Source of the DNA: Methylacidiphilum kamchatkense Kam1
GTDB taxonomy: Bacteria; Verrucomicrobiota; Verrucomicrobiia; Methylacidiphilales; Methylacidiphilaceae
Reading direction: 5' to 3'
Assembly: GCF_007475525.1 (NCBI RefSeq)
Contig: NZ_CP037899.1
Span: 1,984,001 to 2,048,000, forward strand
DNA length: 64,000 bases
Below the pieces are notes generated by a model. That model saw only the letters and a list, made by a program, of their open reading frames with translations, was not told the DNA's origin and did no database searches. Positions 29,017-38,226 of the stretch are shown piece after piece. A program made the position numbers and the translations under genes. Within the stretch, counting starts at the first letter, position 1. The number at the start of each line of letters is the position of its first letter.

Positions 29017-30554
29017 TTAGTCATCAACTCTATTTTGTTTGACAACTTGAAGAAGAGTCTCAATTAGCCCATCAATACTATGTTCTTTTGATTCGACATA
29101 CACTTCTTGTTGAAAATCTTTTAAGGCCTTTGTTGTGAGAGGTCCTATGCTTACAACTTTAGGTATTAGAGAGGTATCATGGCATTGGAGGTTCAGTTGA
29201 TGCCAATATCTAACTGAACTGGCGCTAGCAAATAGAATCCAATGGGCCCCAATATGTTTAAATCTCTCTCTGTGCCCACGGACGTCCTCGGTTTCGGGTT
29301 CAATAGCATATAAAGACCATTGATCGACACTGGCTCCCTGTGTTTGTAACATATTGGCTAGGCTATCATCGGCTAAAGAGCTTCGCGGCAGTAAAAACCG
29401 TAACCCCTCTATGCGCCTTTGATAAAAACATTCCCCCAAGCTCATGGAAGTAAATTTTTCTGGGATCACATCCACATGAAGATGGAAAGAGGCGATGGCT
29501 CGCGCGGTTGCCTTTCCAATCGCTCCCAGTTTTACTTTTCCGAGTTGTCGAATATCATTAGTAAGCCGAAGGAATTGATCAAAAAATATGTCTACTGCTG
29601 TTGGACTCGTAAAGAGAAGCCAATCATAAAAGGCATCAATATTTTCTAATATTTTTTTCTGCTTAGCATCCAATGGCTGAGGGACAATTCTAATTGTCGG
29701 AATTTCCAAGACTTCAGCTCCAAGTTCAATCAATCGCTTTGCTAGTCTTGAGCAAGCTTCTTTGGTTCTTGTCACTACCACTCTTTGCCCATAAAGGGGC
29801 TTATTTTCAAACCACTGCAACTCTTTTCTAAGCCGAACCACCTCTCCAATGACAATGATAGCAGGCGGAGCAAATGAAGCATGTGTTCCTGTCAATATGT
29901 CCCCTAGGGTAGATTCTACCACCTTTTGATAAGGAAAAGTTCCCCACGAAATAACAGCTAGCGGCGTCTTAGGATCCATGCCAGCCTCTATCAGGCTACT
30001 GACTATTGCCCCGATTCGCTCCACCCCCATTAATATGACCTTTGTTCCCTTTAATTTGGCTACCGTCTCCCATCCTATAGCCGAAGATTTCTTAGCTGGA
30101 TCTTCGTGACCCGTGACAATAGTCAGTACCGAAGCATAATTCCTATGGGTTAAAGGGATTCCAGCATACGCAGGGACAGCTAAAGCGGAACTTACCCCTG
30201 GGACTATTTCAAAAGGAATTCCAGCTTGCTTCAAAGCTTCCGCTTCTTCTCCTCCACGACCAAACAAAAGAGGATCCCCCCTTTTAATCGGACGACATTC
30301 TTTCCCTCAGCCGCTTTAGAGATAAGCAACTGTTCTATTTCCCTTTGTGAATAAGCCGCTTTGCCGGCAATTTTCCCGACATAAACTTTTCTACAATGAT
30401 TGGAAGCCCAATCTAAAATTTCTGGATTACAGAGATAGTCATAGAATATAAAATCCGCTTTCTCTATGAGCTCTTTGGCCTTGAGTGTTAAAAGCAATGG
30501 GTCACCAGGGCCGGCGCCAACAAGAAAAACCGTTCCAATCTTTTTATCCTTCAT
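29017..30554 (-). pseudogene. cobA-hemD: Uroporphyrinogen-III C-methyltransferase / uroporphyrinogen-III synthase fusion, frameshifted in this sequence
   Basis: Two consecutive frames make one bifunctional protein. The first (30554 down) reads GTVFLVGAGPGDPLLLTLKA to NVVRLKGG and then goes out of frame; the second resumes LLFGRGGEEAEALKQAG and runs through EIVPGVSSALAVPAYAGIPL and the HemD domain (RVVVTRTKEACSRLAKRLIE, FTSPTAVDIFF, FASASSVRYW). The break is in the G6 run (plus-strand C6, about 30276-30281): seven Gs restore RLKGGDPLLFGRGG, the SUMT consensus. Repaired length is 512 residues. CobA methylates uroporphyrinogen III to precorrin-2 (sirohaem/B12); HemD cyclises hydroxymethylbilane. 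It sits 22 bases after hemC. A homopolymer read error is more likely than decay. Confidence 0.9.
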
Positions 30555-30576
30555 TTTGTGCTTTTCCCAATCCGAA

Positions 30577-31475
30577 CTACAGTTTTTTCAACAAATAGGC
30601 TAACTCTTGTCCTATCTTTTTAGCTTCCCGAATTTGGCCAACAACTTTCCCCTCTTTTGGTCGCAGGCTGCCTTGAGGCCACCATATCCCATAGAGGACT
30701 AACTTAGATCCTTCTACCTTTGCCATGGCCCCCACAGCCGTTCTACACCCCCCTCCAAGTTCATAAAGAAAGGATCTTTCAGCACACACTTCACAAGCCG
30801 AAGGAAAATCATTGAGGCATTGGACAAGATCCCACGCCCTCTTATCTCCCTGTCGTATTTCCAAAGCTAAGGCTCCCTGACCTGGAGCAGCCAGCATCCA
30901 ATCCAGTCCGAGGGGAGTGCAAAAAAAAGAAGATAAATCTATCCCAAGCCTTTTTATTCCTGCCATCGCTAAAATGGTTCCCATCCATTCTTTATTTTCT
31001 CTAAGCTTTTTTAACCGTGTTTCGACATTGCCTCGAATGGGAACCACTCGTAGATCTGGCCTCTTTCTTAAGAGTTGATTCGCCCTCCTGGGACTACCTA
31101 CAGCCACGATGGCCCCAGGTTCAAGACCATCAGGATGCGGATAATGAAGGCTTACCCAGCAATCTCTTGGATCTTCCCTTGGTGGTATGGCCGCAATCTC
31201 CAACCCTTGGGGCATTTCCACAGGCAAATCTTTGAGGCTATGAACAGCCAGATCAATTTCAGCTTCGAGTAATTTTTTTCTATTTCCTTTGTAAAAATTC
31301 CTCTTTGCTGGATTGCTTCTAAATGCTCATAGTCACACAATTGATCACCTGTCGTCTTTATTATTTTTGTCTTTATCTCTAGATCGGGGTATTCCTTCTT
31401 CAGACGGTCAATAATACTCTGAGTTTGAATTAAAGCTAGGGGGCTTCCCCGTGTTCCAATAACAAGTAAGTTCAC
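30577..31475 (-). pseudogene. hemC: Porphobilinogen deaminase (hydroxymethylbilane synthase), frameshifted in this sequence
   Basis: The first frame starts MNLLVIGTRGSPLALIQTQ, overlapping the hemA stop by four bases, and is good to GIFTKEIEK. The frame then shifts at a run of seven As (plus-strand T 31273-31279). With eight As it reads KKLLEAEIDLAVHSLKDLPV, the invariant HemC segment, and continues to the end at 30577 as a 299-residue protein. The cofactor-binding cysteine is in ELGGGCRTAVGAMA. HemC assembles four porphobilinogens into hydroxymethylbilane. It should be essential for haem in an aerobe, so the lesion is probably in the sequence data. Confidence 0.92.
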
Positions 31476-32536
31476 GCGATCCTGAAATTTCTAATAAAAC
31501 CTGATTCTGTAGCATTTAATGATCCTATCATCCATTGATAATACCTTTCGATATGCGGCGCTATAAGATTTTTGCATTTATCTACCTCGGCCAGACGATC
31601 TTTTAGATTCTGGTCAGCAATCGACTGCAAATCATCAATGTTATAACAATAGACTCCATCCAAATCTTGAACTGCCGGATCAATATCCCTAGGAACAGCA
31701 AGATCTATGAGGAAAAGTGGCCTGCCCCCACGCATCCCCATCAGGGGGGCCAGTTTCTCTCTAGTAATTACATAATGGGGAGCGGCCGTAGAGCTAATCA
31801 GTATATCCACTCTGGATATTCGATTTGGAAACTCAGACCAAGGAATGGCTTCGGCTTTTATCTCTTGGCTTATAGAGAGCGCCTTCTCAAAAGTGCGATT
31901 GGCTACTAGAATAATATTACCCCCTTTTTTTTGAAGAGCCTTGGCAGTAGCCTCACTGACGGCTCCGGCACCAACAATCATTATAGAACAACCAGAGAGC
32001 CTCCCAAAAAGTTTTTCAGCTAAATCAACAGCCACAGCACTCACCGAAATGCTCCCCCGTGTGATCCATGTCGCAGATCGTACGGCTTTAGCTGCGGCAA
32101 AGCCAGACTGGAATAGCTTGTTTAAATACTTACCAGCCATACCCTGCTCCTTTGCAATCAGATACGCTTCCTTTAGTTGGCCTAAAATTTCGGTCTCCCC
32201 CACAACCATTGATTTTAAACCACTGGCAAGTTCAAAAAGATGCTCAATGCAATTTTTGCCCTTGTAAAAATGAGAATATAATTCAAATGGTAGTTGCTTT
32301 TTATGGTATACTTTTAGAAATTCACTCCAACTTTTTGAAGCCTGATCAGGATCTTTACTGACCGCAAAAAATTCCACTCGATTGCAGGTAGAAAGCAAAA
32401 CCGCTTCTTCTAGTTGCATCATTGCTTTCATCATGGAGAGCGCCTGAGGATATTCCTCGCTGCGGAATGCTACCTGTTCACGTAATTCAATGGAGGAAGT
32501 ATCAAAAGAAAGCCCGCCCCCGAAGAGAATTTTCAT
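31472..32536 (-). CDS. hemA: Glutamyl-tRNA reductase
   Basis: 354 residues, shorter than the usual 410-450 because the C-terminal dimerisation helix region is short. The catalytic domain has the nucleophilic cysteine in VLLSTCNRVEFFAV and the EILGQLKEAYLIAKEQG helix; the NADPH domain has SIMIVGAGAVSEATAKALQK. It catalyses the first committed step of C5 tetrapyrrole synthesis, giving glutamate-1-semialdehyde. The start at 32536 (MKILFGGGLSFDTSSIELRE) corresponds to the family N-terminus. It lies between the hemX-like gene (5-base gap) and hemC (4-base overlap). Confidence 0.95.
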   Translation of the reverse strand: MKILFGGGLSFDTSSIELREQVAFRSEEYPQALSMMKAMMQLEEAVLLSTCNRVEFFAVSKDPDQASKSWSEFLKVYHKKQLPFELYSHFYKGKNCIEHLFELASGLKSMVVGETEILGQLKEAYLIAKEQGMAGKYLNKLFQSGFAAAKAVRSATWITRGSISVSAVAVDLAEKLFGRLSGCSIMIVGAGAVSEATAKALQKKGGNIILVANRTFEKALSISQEIKAEAIPWSEFPNRISRVDILISSTAAPHYVITREKLAPLMGMRGGRPLFLIDLAVPRDIDPAVQDLDGVYCYNIDDLQSIADQNLKDRLAEVDKCKNLIAPHIERYYQWMIGSLNATESGFIRNFRIA

Positions 32537-32541
32537 GGTGT

Positions 32542-33351
32542 TTAAAATCTGTGAAATTGACTAAAATAATTTATTCCCCAAAATGTTAAAAAAATAAATA
32601 AAAAGCCGCCAATCGATAGGATAGATAGTCGCTTCATCCCAGGATGAAAAAGAAAAGAGCAGCAAACCAGATAAAGGTAAAATAACCAGATTCCAATCGA
32701 CCAGCTAATTTTTACCCAATCCCAAGAACTTTTCGGGGATATTAAAATGCCTCCTACAAGTCCAGCTGTCAGCAAAACAAGCCCCATCAACAAAATTCTT
32801 TTTTGAATAAAAAAAAGATCCCCTATAGGCGGAAACCAAAAAAATAAGGAAGAAAGTTTATGGGTTTTGAGTTCTTTATCTTCCATCAGATAAATGACTG
32901 CGGCAAGGGCTGCGATTCCAAAAATCGCATAAGCTAATATCGAAAAAGCCGCGTGCATTTCAAGCATCCACCCTAATTTAGGCATCAGCTTGGGAGTATC
33001 AGGCCGACCACTCAAACCAATCAGATTGATCAAGAAGGTAGTCGGAGCTGTAAAAAAACCTAGAATGGAGATTCTATAAGTTGAGCCGATGATAAAATAA
33101 ATAAGCAGAAAAGCCCATGAAAGGAATGCTAGAGTTTCCAGAAAATTGGTGATAGGACAATGATTGATAGAAATGCCTCTCAAATATAAAAAAAGGGTTT
33201 CTAAAAAGAAAGCGACAAAAAGAAGAATAAAACTTAACTTATCTCCCCCTGTCCGCTTTTTAGCACCTAATATAAAAAAACCATAAAGAGAAACAAAAAA
33301 TTCAAGAACAGTAGCAAGAATCAACCAGATTCTTTCCTGGCTCATATTCAT
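32542..33351 (-). CDS. hemX: HemX/CcsA-like cytochrome c assembly membrane protein
   Basis: About 269 residues from the ATG at 33351; the open frame extends to a TTG at 33408. Eight hydrophobic segments. The haem-handling type pattern of CcsA/CcmC/HemX proteins is present: NHCPITNFLETLAFLSWAF, then LGWMLEMHAAFSILAYAIFG with the conserved histidine, and a second conserved WF-region (SSLFFWFPPIGDLF). HemX is thought to modulate GluTR amount in Bacillus, and this gene sits 5 bases upstream of hemA, the hemX-hemA-hemC-hemD order being similar to the Bacillus hem operon. A role in cytochrome c maturation is the alternative. Confidence 0.8.
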   Translation of the reverse strand: MNMSQERIWLILATVLEFFVSLYGFFILGAKKRTGGDKLSFILLFVAFFLETLFLYLRGISINHCPITNFLETLAFLSWAFLLIYFIIGSTYRISILGFFTAPTTFLINLIGLSGRPDTPKLMPKLGWMLEMHAAFSILAYAIFGIAALAAVIYLMEDKELKTHKLSSLFFWFPPIGDLFFIQKRILLMGLVLLTAGLVGGILISPKSSWDWVKISWSIGIWLFYLYLVCCSFLFHPGMKRLSILSIGGFLFIFLTFWGINYFSQFHRF

Positions 33352-33414
33352 GGCGATCCACAGATCCGTTTTTTCGAGATAGGTTCCACCATTCTTTTCC
33401 CTCTGCAAAGCGTC

Positions 33415-33861
33415 TTAACCCAGATATTTTTTTACCAGTTCTTGAAGCTTCTTTCCATCCGCTCTACCGCCAGCTCTAGCTATCACCGTTTTCATAACCA
33501 TGCCCATCTCTTTTCTATCTTTGGCCTGCGTTTCTTCAATGACTTTCTTCACGAGGGCTTCCATTTCTTCTTCGGACATCGCTTCAGGCAAAAACTCTTT
33601 TAAAATCGCTACTTCCATCTTTTCTTTTTCCGCTAGATCAGTTCTATTGGCTTTTGTGTATTCGAGAATCGACTCTTCCCTTTTTTTTATCTCTTTTGAG
33701 ATGACTCCAATGATTTCTTGATCTGTCAGTTCTTTTTGGGACTTTTGGATAGCAGCATAATTAATCGCCGACTTGAGTAGCCTTAAGGTGGAGATTTTCT
33801 CCAATTCCTTTTTCTTCATTGCTTCTTTTAGTTGCTGATCAATTTGTAATTGCAATGACAT
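33415..33861 (-). CDS. yqeY: GatB/YqeY domain-containing protein
   Basis: 148 residues of the YqeY family, homologous to the tRNA-binding tail of GatB: MSLQLQIDQQLKEAMKKKEL, STLRLLKSAINYAAIQ, EKMEVAILKEFLPEAMSEEE and GMVMKTVIARAGGRADGKKL, ending LVKKYLG. All-helical, cytoplasmic. Function not established; an aid to tRNA-dependent amidation is often suggested. It is the first gene of the leftward tetrapyrrole cluster and divergent from the LptF-type gene. Confidence 0.93.
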   Translation of the reverse strand: MSLQLQIDQQLKEAMKKKELEKISTLRLLKSAINYAAIQKSQKELTDQEIIGVISKEIKKREESILEYTKANRTDLAEKEKMEVAILKEFLPEAMSEEEMEALVKKVIEETQAKDRKEMGMVMKTVIARAGGRADGKKLQELVKKYLG

Positions 33862-33960
33862 ACTCTTCCCTCACTTTTTTCTTTTAGGTTGCATTTTGTC
33901 TGTTACTACCGATAATTTGTATCAATCCTTTTCTATTGTTTTATTTTATTCTCATCTTTC

Positions 33961-35079
33961 ATGAGAACAATTTATAAATTTCTTTTTCTAGAACTTTTTA
34001 AAAATTCTCTTATAACTACCACCATTTTGACCTTTTTTCTGGTCATTGCCAATGCTTTCCGAGATTTATCAGATCTTCTTGTAAATAACGAAGTGCCTTT
34101 GTGGATTTCCCTGAAACTCCTTTTATCACTGATCCCCTTTGTCCTGACATTTACTTTACCATGGGGACTTCTCATTGCCGTCATTCTGCTATTCGGCAAA
34201 ATGTCTCAAGACAGAGAACTGATTGCCTTAAAAAGTGCTGGGATTAGCATTGGCGCGGTCATGGCTCCCATTATTTGGTTTGCGCTCCTTTATAGCATTT
34301 TTAGTTTTGCCATCAATGCCTACATTGGACCTAAAAGCCGGCATGCCTTTAAAGAAATCTTCTCTGATGTCATGCTTCACAACCCTCTATCTTTTTTCAA
34401 AAGCAGCAAAACAATAGACCAGTTTGATGGTTTTCGTTTATACGCCAATAACCGCATAGGAGCTAGACTCCAAGATGTTTACATATGGGAAACTGATGCT
34501 GAGCTTCGCCCCTTACGCTCTATTCGAGCCTCAGAAGCTGATATCGAACCGGATCTAGCTCACCAAAGAATTCTACTGACTCTCTGGAATGCGCGACAAG
34601 AAGAAAGGAACATTGCAGACCCTCAAAATGTAAAATTGGTCATGCCCGGTTCGCGAGCCACCCAATTGCCTTATGAAATATCACTAGCCACCCTATTCGA
34701 TCGGTTAGCAGTCAGAAAAAGCATTGGTCTTTCCACTCTGGATGAGATAGGTCGACAAATTGTAGCAGCTGATTTATTCGGTTTTACTTCTAATCCAACC
34801 CCTGTATTGACCGAATTTCAGAAAAGATTGGCCTTTTCTCTTTCTTGTTTTACCTTTGTTCTTGTAGGCGCCCCGCTAGCTATTCAAGTCCAGAGAAAAG
34901 AAACTTCCATTGGGGTGGCTTTAAGTTTATTCATTGTACTTTCTTACTATGTCATCGTTCTTCTGGCTGATGCTTTAAAAGCAAAAACAAATTTTTTCCC
35001 AGAGCTTATTATTTGGCTACCCAATATTATTTTCCAAACCCTAGGATTCTGGTTGATATGGAGAGTCAATCGGAAATGA
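33961..35079 (+). CDS. LptF/LptG-family lipopolysaccharide export permease
   Basis: 372 residues with the YjgP/YjgQ layout: three N-terminal membrane helices (KNSLITTTILTFFLVIANAF; SLKLLLSLIPFVLTFTLPWG; GAVMAPIIWFALLYSIFSFA), a periplasmic beta-jellyroll (about 130-280), and three C-terminal helices (SLSCFTFVLVGAPLAIQVQR; VALSLFIVLSYYVIVLLADA; LIIWLPNIIFQTLGFWLIWR). GKMSQDRELIALKSAGISIG is the conserved coupling-helix region. It extracts LPS from the inner membrane with LptB. Only one LptF/G-like gene is here; the partner must lie elsewhere. Confidence 0.93.
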   Translation: MRTIYKFLFLELFKNSLITTTILTFFLVIANAFRDLSDLLVNNEVPLWISLKLLLSLIPFVLTFTLPWGLLIAVILLFGKMSQDRELIALKSAGISIGAVMAPIIWFALLYSIFSFAINAYIGPKSRHAFKEIFSDVMLHNPLSFFKSSKTIDQFDGFRLYANNRIGARLQDVYIWETDAELRPLRSIRASEADIEPDLAHQRILLTLWNARQEERNIADPQNVKLVMPGSRATQLPYEISLATLFDRLAVRKSIGLSTLDEIGRQIVAADLFGFTSNPTPVLTEFQKRLAFSLSCFTFVLVGAPLAIQVQRKETSIGVALSLFIVLSYYVIVLLADALKAKTNFFPELIIWLPNIIFQTLGFWLIWRVNRK

Positions 35080-35107
35080 TGATTTTACTTGCCTATTCCT
35101 AGGGAAT

Positions 35108-35251
35108 CTAAGGAAGCTCGCCAGGAGGCATTGTTGGGCCAGGGAAACCAGGAAGTGCTGGCGGAGAAGGGGCGCTTGGCTCGGGAGCTTCATCAGGAGC
35201 TTTTGGCTCATTTTCTTGGAGCGGAGGCAACCAAAATAAAAACATATTCAT
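35108..35251 (-). CDS. Possible 47-residue proline-rich peptide
   Basis: Small open frame starting MNMFLFWLPPLQENEPKAPD, followed by PEPSAPSPPALPGFPGPTMP and a GELP end. It lies 38 bases downstream of pepP on the same strand; TATAAT stands about 10 bases before the ATG. The low-complexity Pro/Ala composition and lack of a strong ribosome-binding site make it doubtful. Confidence 0.3.
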   Translation of the reverse strand: MNMFLFWLPPLQENEPKAPDEAPEPSAPSPPALPGFPGPTMPPGELP

Positions 35252-35288
35252 CTTGTATTATAAAGCTTTATGTACAATCGAACGCTTT

Positions 35289-36392
35289 TCAATCAATTTC
35301 TAATTTTTCTTCGATTTTAGTCAAATTTTCTACTCCCTCTTTCTTGATAACGACCATATCCTCTAATCTCACTCCTCCGATTTCTGGATAATATAACCCT
35401 GGTTCGACCGTGAGCACCTGGTTGGTTTTAAAAACCGCTTTTCTAAACCTAGGTGGCTCATGGATCTCAAGCCCTACCCCATGGCCTAATCCATGAAAAA
35501 AACCGACCCATCGGCCATTTCGGATTTCTGTAGGGTAGCCTTTTTTAGCAAACCTCTGTCGGATTTCTTGCTCGATTTTTTTTCCATTGGCTCCTTCCCG
35601 TAAAACGCTTATAACCCACTGTTTAGCTTCCTGAACTGTTAAGTAAAGATCACGAAGGGCTTTAGAAGGAGTGCCTTTGACCACCGTTCGACTCAGATCG
35701 CCAAAATAACCTGTAGTTTTATCTCTTGGGAAAATATCAATGACAATCGACTGATGAGCCAGGAGTTTACCTTTCCCAATCTCATGAGGATCGCAAGCTT
35801 CCTTTCCGCAGGCCACAATAGTGTTGTTGGCCAAAGCCCCCTCTCTCATCATTGCAATTTCTATTTCGTCTCTCAGTGTCTTGGAGTCTAAAACTTTCTT
35901 TTGCCACCAAAGCGATCCATCCTTGCTAATTTCGCTTTCCTTAAGGATTTCAACGGCTTTTTTCATCCCTTTCTCTGCAACACGAAGAATTCTGATAATC
36001 GCTTCTATTTCTTGTTGGGTCTTCACGGAGCGTTCGGGAAAAAATTCGCCTTGTTTAGGGATAACTTTTAACCCCTTTTTTCTAAGCGCTTCCGCTAAAC
36101 CTAGAGGAAAGTTAGAAGGAACGGTGAGCTGTCGAAGCCGAAGTTTTCGACAAATTTCTTGGATTAGAAGTGAAGCAGAGAGTTTTTCCTCCTTAATGCC
36201 GCTAGCCTCTTCATAGGAAAGCACAACATCGGCCCTAGCCTCTCGCTTGGCTCGATCAATCTCAAGCTTACTAAAGAAAGCATAACTTTTTGTTTCCGTT
36301 GCAATCCAAAGAAAAGGATCAGGAACCCGGATCTGAGTGGCATAAAGCATATTCGGATCGTTTTCGCTAGCCGCATACATCATTCTAGCCAT
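35289..36392 (-). CDS. pepP: Xaa-Pro aminopeptidase (M24 family)
   Basis: 367 residues with the pita-bread metallopeptidase fold. The five metal ligands are visible: Asp in VIDIFPRDK, Asp in GYFGDLSRTVV, His in FFHGLGHGVGLEIHEPP, Glu in LTVEPGLYYPE and Glu in GGVRLEDMVVIKKEG. The N-terminal creatinase-like domain (about 1-130) is short and poorly conserved, as in shorter bacterial PepP/PepQ proteins. It removes N-terminal residues next to proline. It lies 19 bases downstream of the efflux lipoprotein gene. Confidence 0.92.
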   Translation of the reverse strand: MARMMYAASENDPNMLYATQIRVPDPFLWIATETKSYAFFSKLEIDRAKREARADVVLSYEEASGIKEEKLSASLLIQEICRKLRLRQLTVPSNFPLGLAEALRKKGLKVIPKQGEFFPERSVKTQQEIEAIIRILRVAEKGMKKAVEILKESEISKDGSLWWQKKVLDSKTLRDEIEIAMMREGALANNTIVACGKEACDPHEIGKGKLLAHQSIVIDIFPRDKTTGYFGDLSRTVVKGTPSKALRDLYLTVQEAKQWVISVLREGANGKKIEQEIRQRFAKKGYPTEIRNGRWVGFFHGLGHGVGLEIHEPPRFRKAVFKTNQVLTVEPGLYYPEIGGVRLEDMVVIKKEGVENLTKIEEKLEID

Positions 36393-36411
36393 AGAAAACT
36401 CCTATCCACTT

Positions 36412-38070
36412 TCAGGATTTCGAGGCAGGCTTCTTTTTGGGATTTGCCCCAACTGGCCGCATGCTATAATCCTCCCATCCGCCTCCCAAGGCTCTAATCA
36501 ATGCCACTGTTGCAATAAATCTTTCTCCCAGGATTTGGAGATTAAGCAGTTGCGCATTTAGCCATACCTGTTCGGTTGTATCCACTTCAATATAATTCAC
36601 CAATCCTTCTTTAAATCGAACTAAGGATACGTCAAACTGATCTTTAGCAAAAGCGACTGTTCGCTGTTGTGCCTCTTGCTGCGCTTCTAGAATCTTTAAA
36701 GCGGCCAGAGCATTTTCGACGTCCTGAAAGGCTACCAGTACCCCCTGTCTGTAATTGGCGACAGCCGCTTGATATGCCGCTTTGGCTTGTTGGAGGCCAG
36801 CCACCAATTGACCTCCTTCAAAAATAGGAAGACTGACAAACGGACCAAGAGTCCAAAACCTGCTTGAGCCATTAAAAAGCATTTCTACAGTAGAACTTAG
36901 TAAGCCTACCGAAGCTAAAAGATTTACAGAAGGAAAGAAAGCACCAAGAGCCACACCAATGTCAGCGTTAGCCGCAGCCATCTGTCTTTCGGCCTGAGCG
37001 ACATCGGGTCTTCTCTGTAAAAGATCCGAAGGAAGATATTCGGGCAATACGGGAGGGGATCCAGAAATTGGATGGGATGCAATCTTTACAGAAGAAGCAG
37101 GTTTGCCCAAAAGCACTGCAATGGCGTTTTCAATTTGGGCTCTGGTGTTTTCCAATCCAATGTACTGAGACTGAAGGTTAGCCAAATCAGTTTTAGCCCT
37201 AGCCAGATCAAGCTCATTGGCTAGCCCTCCATCATAGCGGCTTTGCACTAAATAAAGATTATCCCTAAAAACGTCTATCATATAGCGGTAAACAGCCAAT
37301 TGGGCATCTATATAACGAATGGAAAAATAGTCAGTGGCAAGTTCTGCATGCAATGTAAGAAGCAGGGACTCATAAGCGGCTTGTGTGGCTTGAGCAGAGG
37401 CTTTTGCTGCTTCCAATTCGCGCCGATACCTTCCCCAAATATCAGCCTCGTACGATGCAGCTAGAGGCAAAGCCCATTCGTTCCAATAAATGGGTAATCC
37501 AACCTGAAATTGAGTAAAACCGATCTGCTGAGTACCAGCCGGATTAAAAACAGGTGAAACCACTGGATGCTGTAGAAAGAAAAAGGGTTGGTTTTGAGAA
37601 AATCGTAAGCGCGAATAAAAAGGATAAAAGCCGATATGAGGGAAAAAATTGGAAAGTGACTGAGTTACAAGAGATCTTGCCTCCACCACTTGAGCATAGA
37701 TACCCTTGAGCTGTTGGTTGCCAACCAACAGTTGCGCTTCCAATTGATCCAAAAGAGGGTCTTTGAAAATTTTCCACCACTCTCCTTTAGCAATCGCATC
37801 TTGTGGAAGCGCTTTTTTCCAACGGATCCCTTCCAGCCTTTTACCAGAAGCAGTCTGCTGTTCTATTACCGAGACATTGTCTTGGCCTGTTGAAGGTTTT
37901 TCAGCATTAGGGCTGTTCCCCCACTTAAAAGCCAAAGGTGTTTCAACTGCTGGTCTATGGTAGTCTGGACCAACTGCACAGCTAGAAAGAGCTAGAGCTA
38001 GGGGGACAAATAATAGCCTTCTAAGAAAGGGTTCTTCCCACAAGTTCTTTGGAAAAGAAGCTTCTTTCAT
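36412..38070 (-). CDS. RND-type efflux outer-membrane lipoprotein (NodT/TolC family)
   Basis: 552 residues. A signal peptide ends in the lipobox LALSSC, followed by AVGPDYHRPAVETPLAFKW, the standard NodT start. Two TolC repeats follow: YEADIWGRYRRELEAAKAS, SRYDGGLANELDLARAKTDL and AVLLGKPASSVKI in the first half, RRPDVAQAERQMAAANADIG, GAFFPSVNLLAS and YRQGVLVAFQDVENALAAL in the second. It forms a trimeric channel-tunnel across the outer membrane. The insertion between the lipobox region and the first repeat (about 45-75, Gln/Ser/Lys-rich) is longer than usual. The inner-membrane pump and adaptor genes are not adjacent. Confidence 0.93.
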   Translation of the reverse strand: MKEASFPKNLWEEPFLRRLLFVPLALALSSCAVGPDYHRPAVETPLAFKWGNSPNAEKPSTGQDNVSVIEQQTASGKRLEGIRWKKALPQDAIAKGEWWKIFKDPLLDQLEAQLLVGNQQLKGIYAQVVEARSLVTQSLSNFFPHIGFYPFYSRLRFSQNQPFFFLQHPVVSPVFNPAGTQQIGFTQFQVGLPIYWNEWALPLAASYEADIWGRYRRELEAAKASAQATQAAYESLLLTLHAELATDYFSIRYIDAQLAVYRYMIDVFRDNLYLVQSRYDGGLANELDLARAKTDLANLQSQYIGLENTRAQIENAIAVLLGKPASSVKIASHPISGSPPVLPEYLPSDLLQRRPDVAQAERQMAAANADIGVALGAFFPSVNLLASVGLLSSTVEMLFNGSSRFWTLGPFVSLPIFEGGQLVAGLQQAKAAYQAAVANYRQGVLVAFQDVENALAALKILEAQQEAQQRTVAFAKDQFDVSLVRFKEGLVNYIEVDTTEQVWLNAQLLNLQILGERFIATVALIRALGGGWEDYSMRPVGANPKKKPASKS

Positions 38071-38226
38071 TATATGCTTTTAGTGGGTTAATAGTATGAA
38101 TGAAAGTTTTAAGTTTATTTTCTTTTTTGATTCCTTTCCACTCGTAGCGTAGCCTTTTATCATTTGTAAGGACTTCGTTGGAATAGCAAGTAAAAAGCAT
38201 AAGAAAAATAGTACATAACGGATGAT

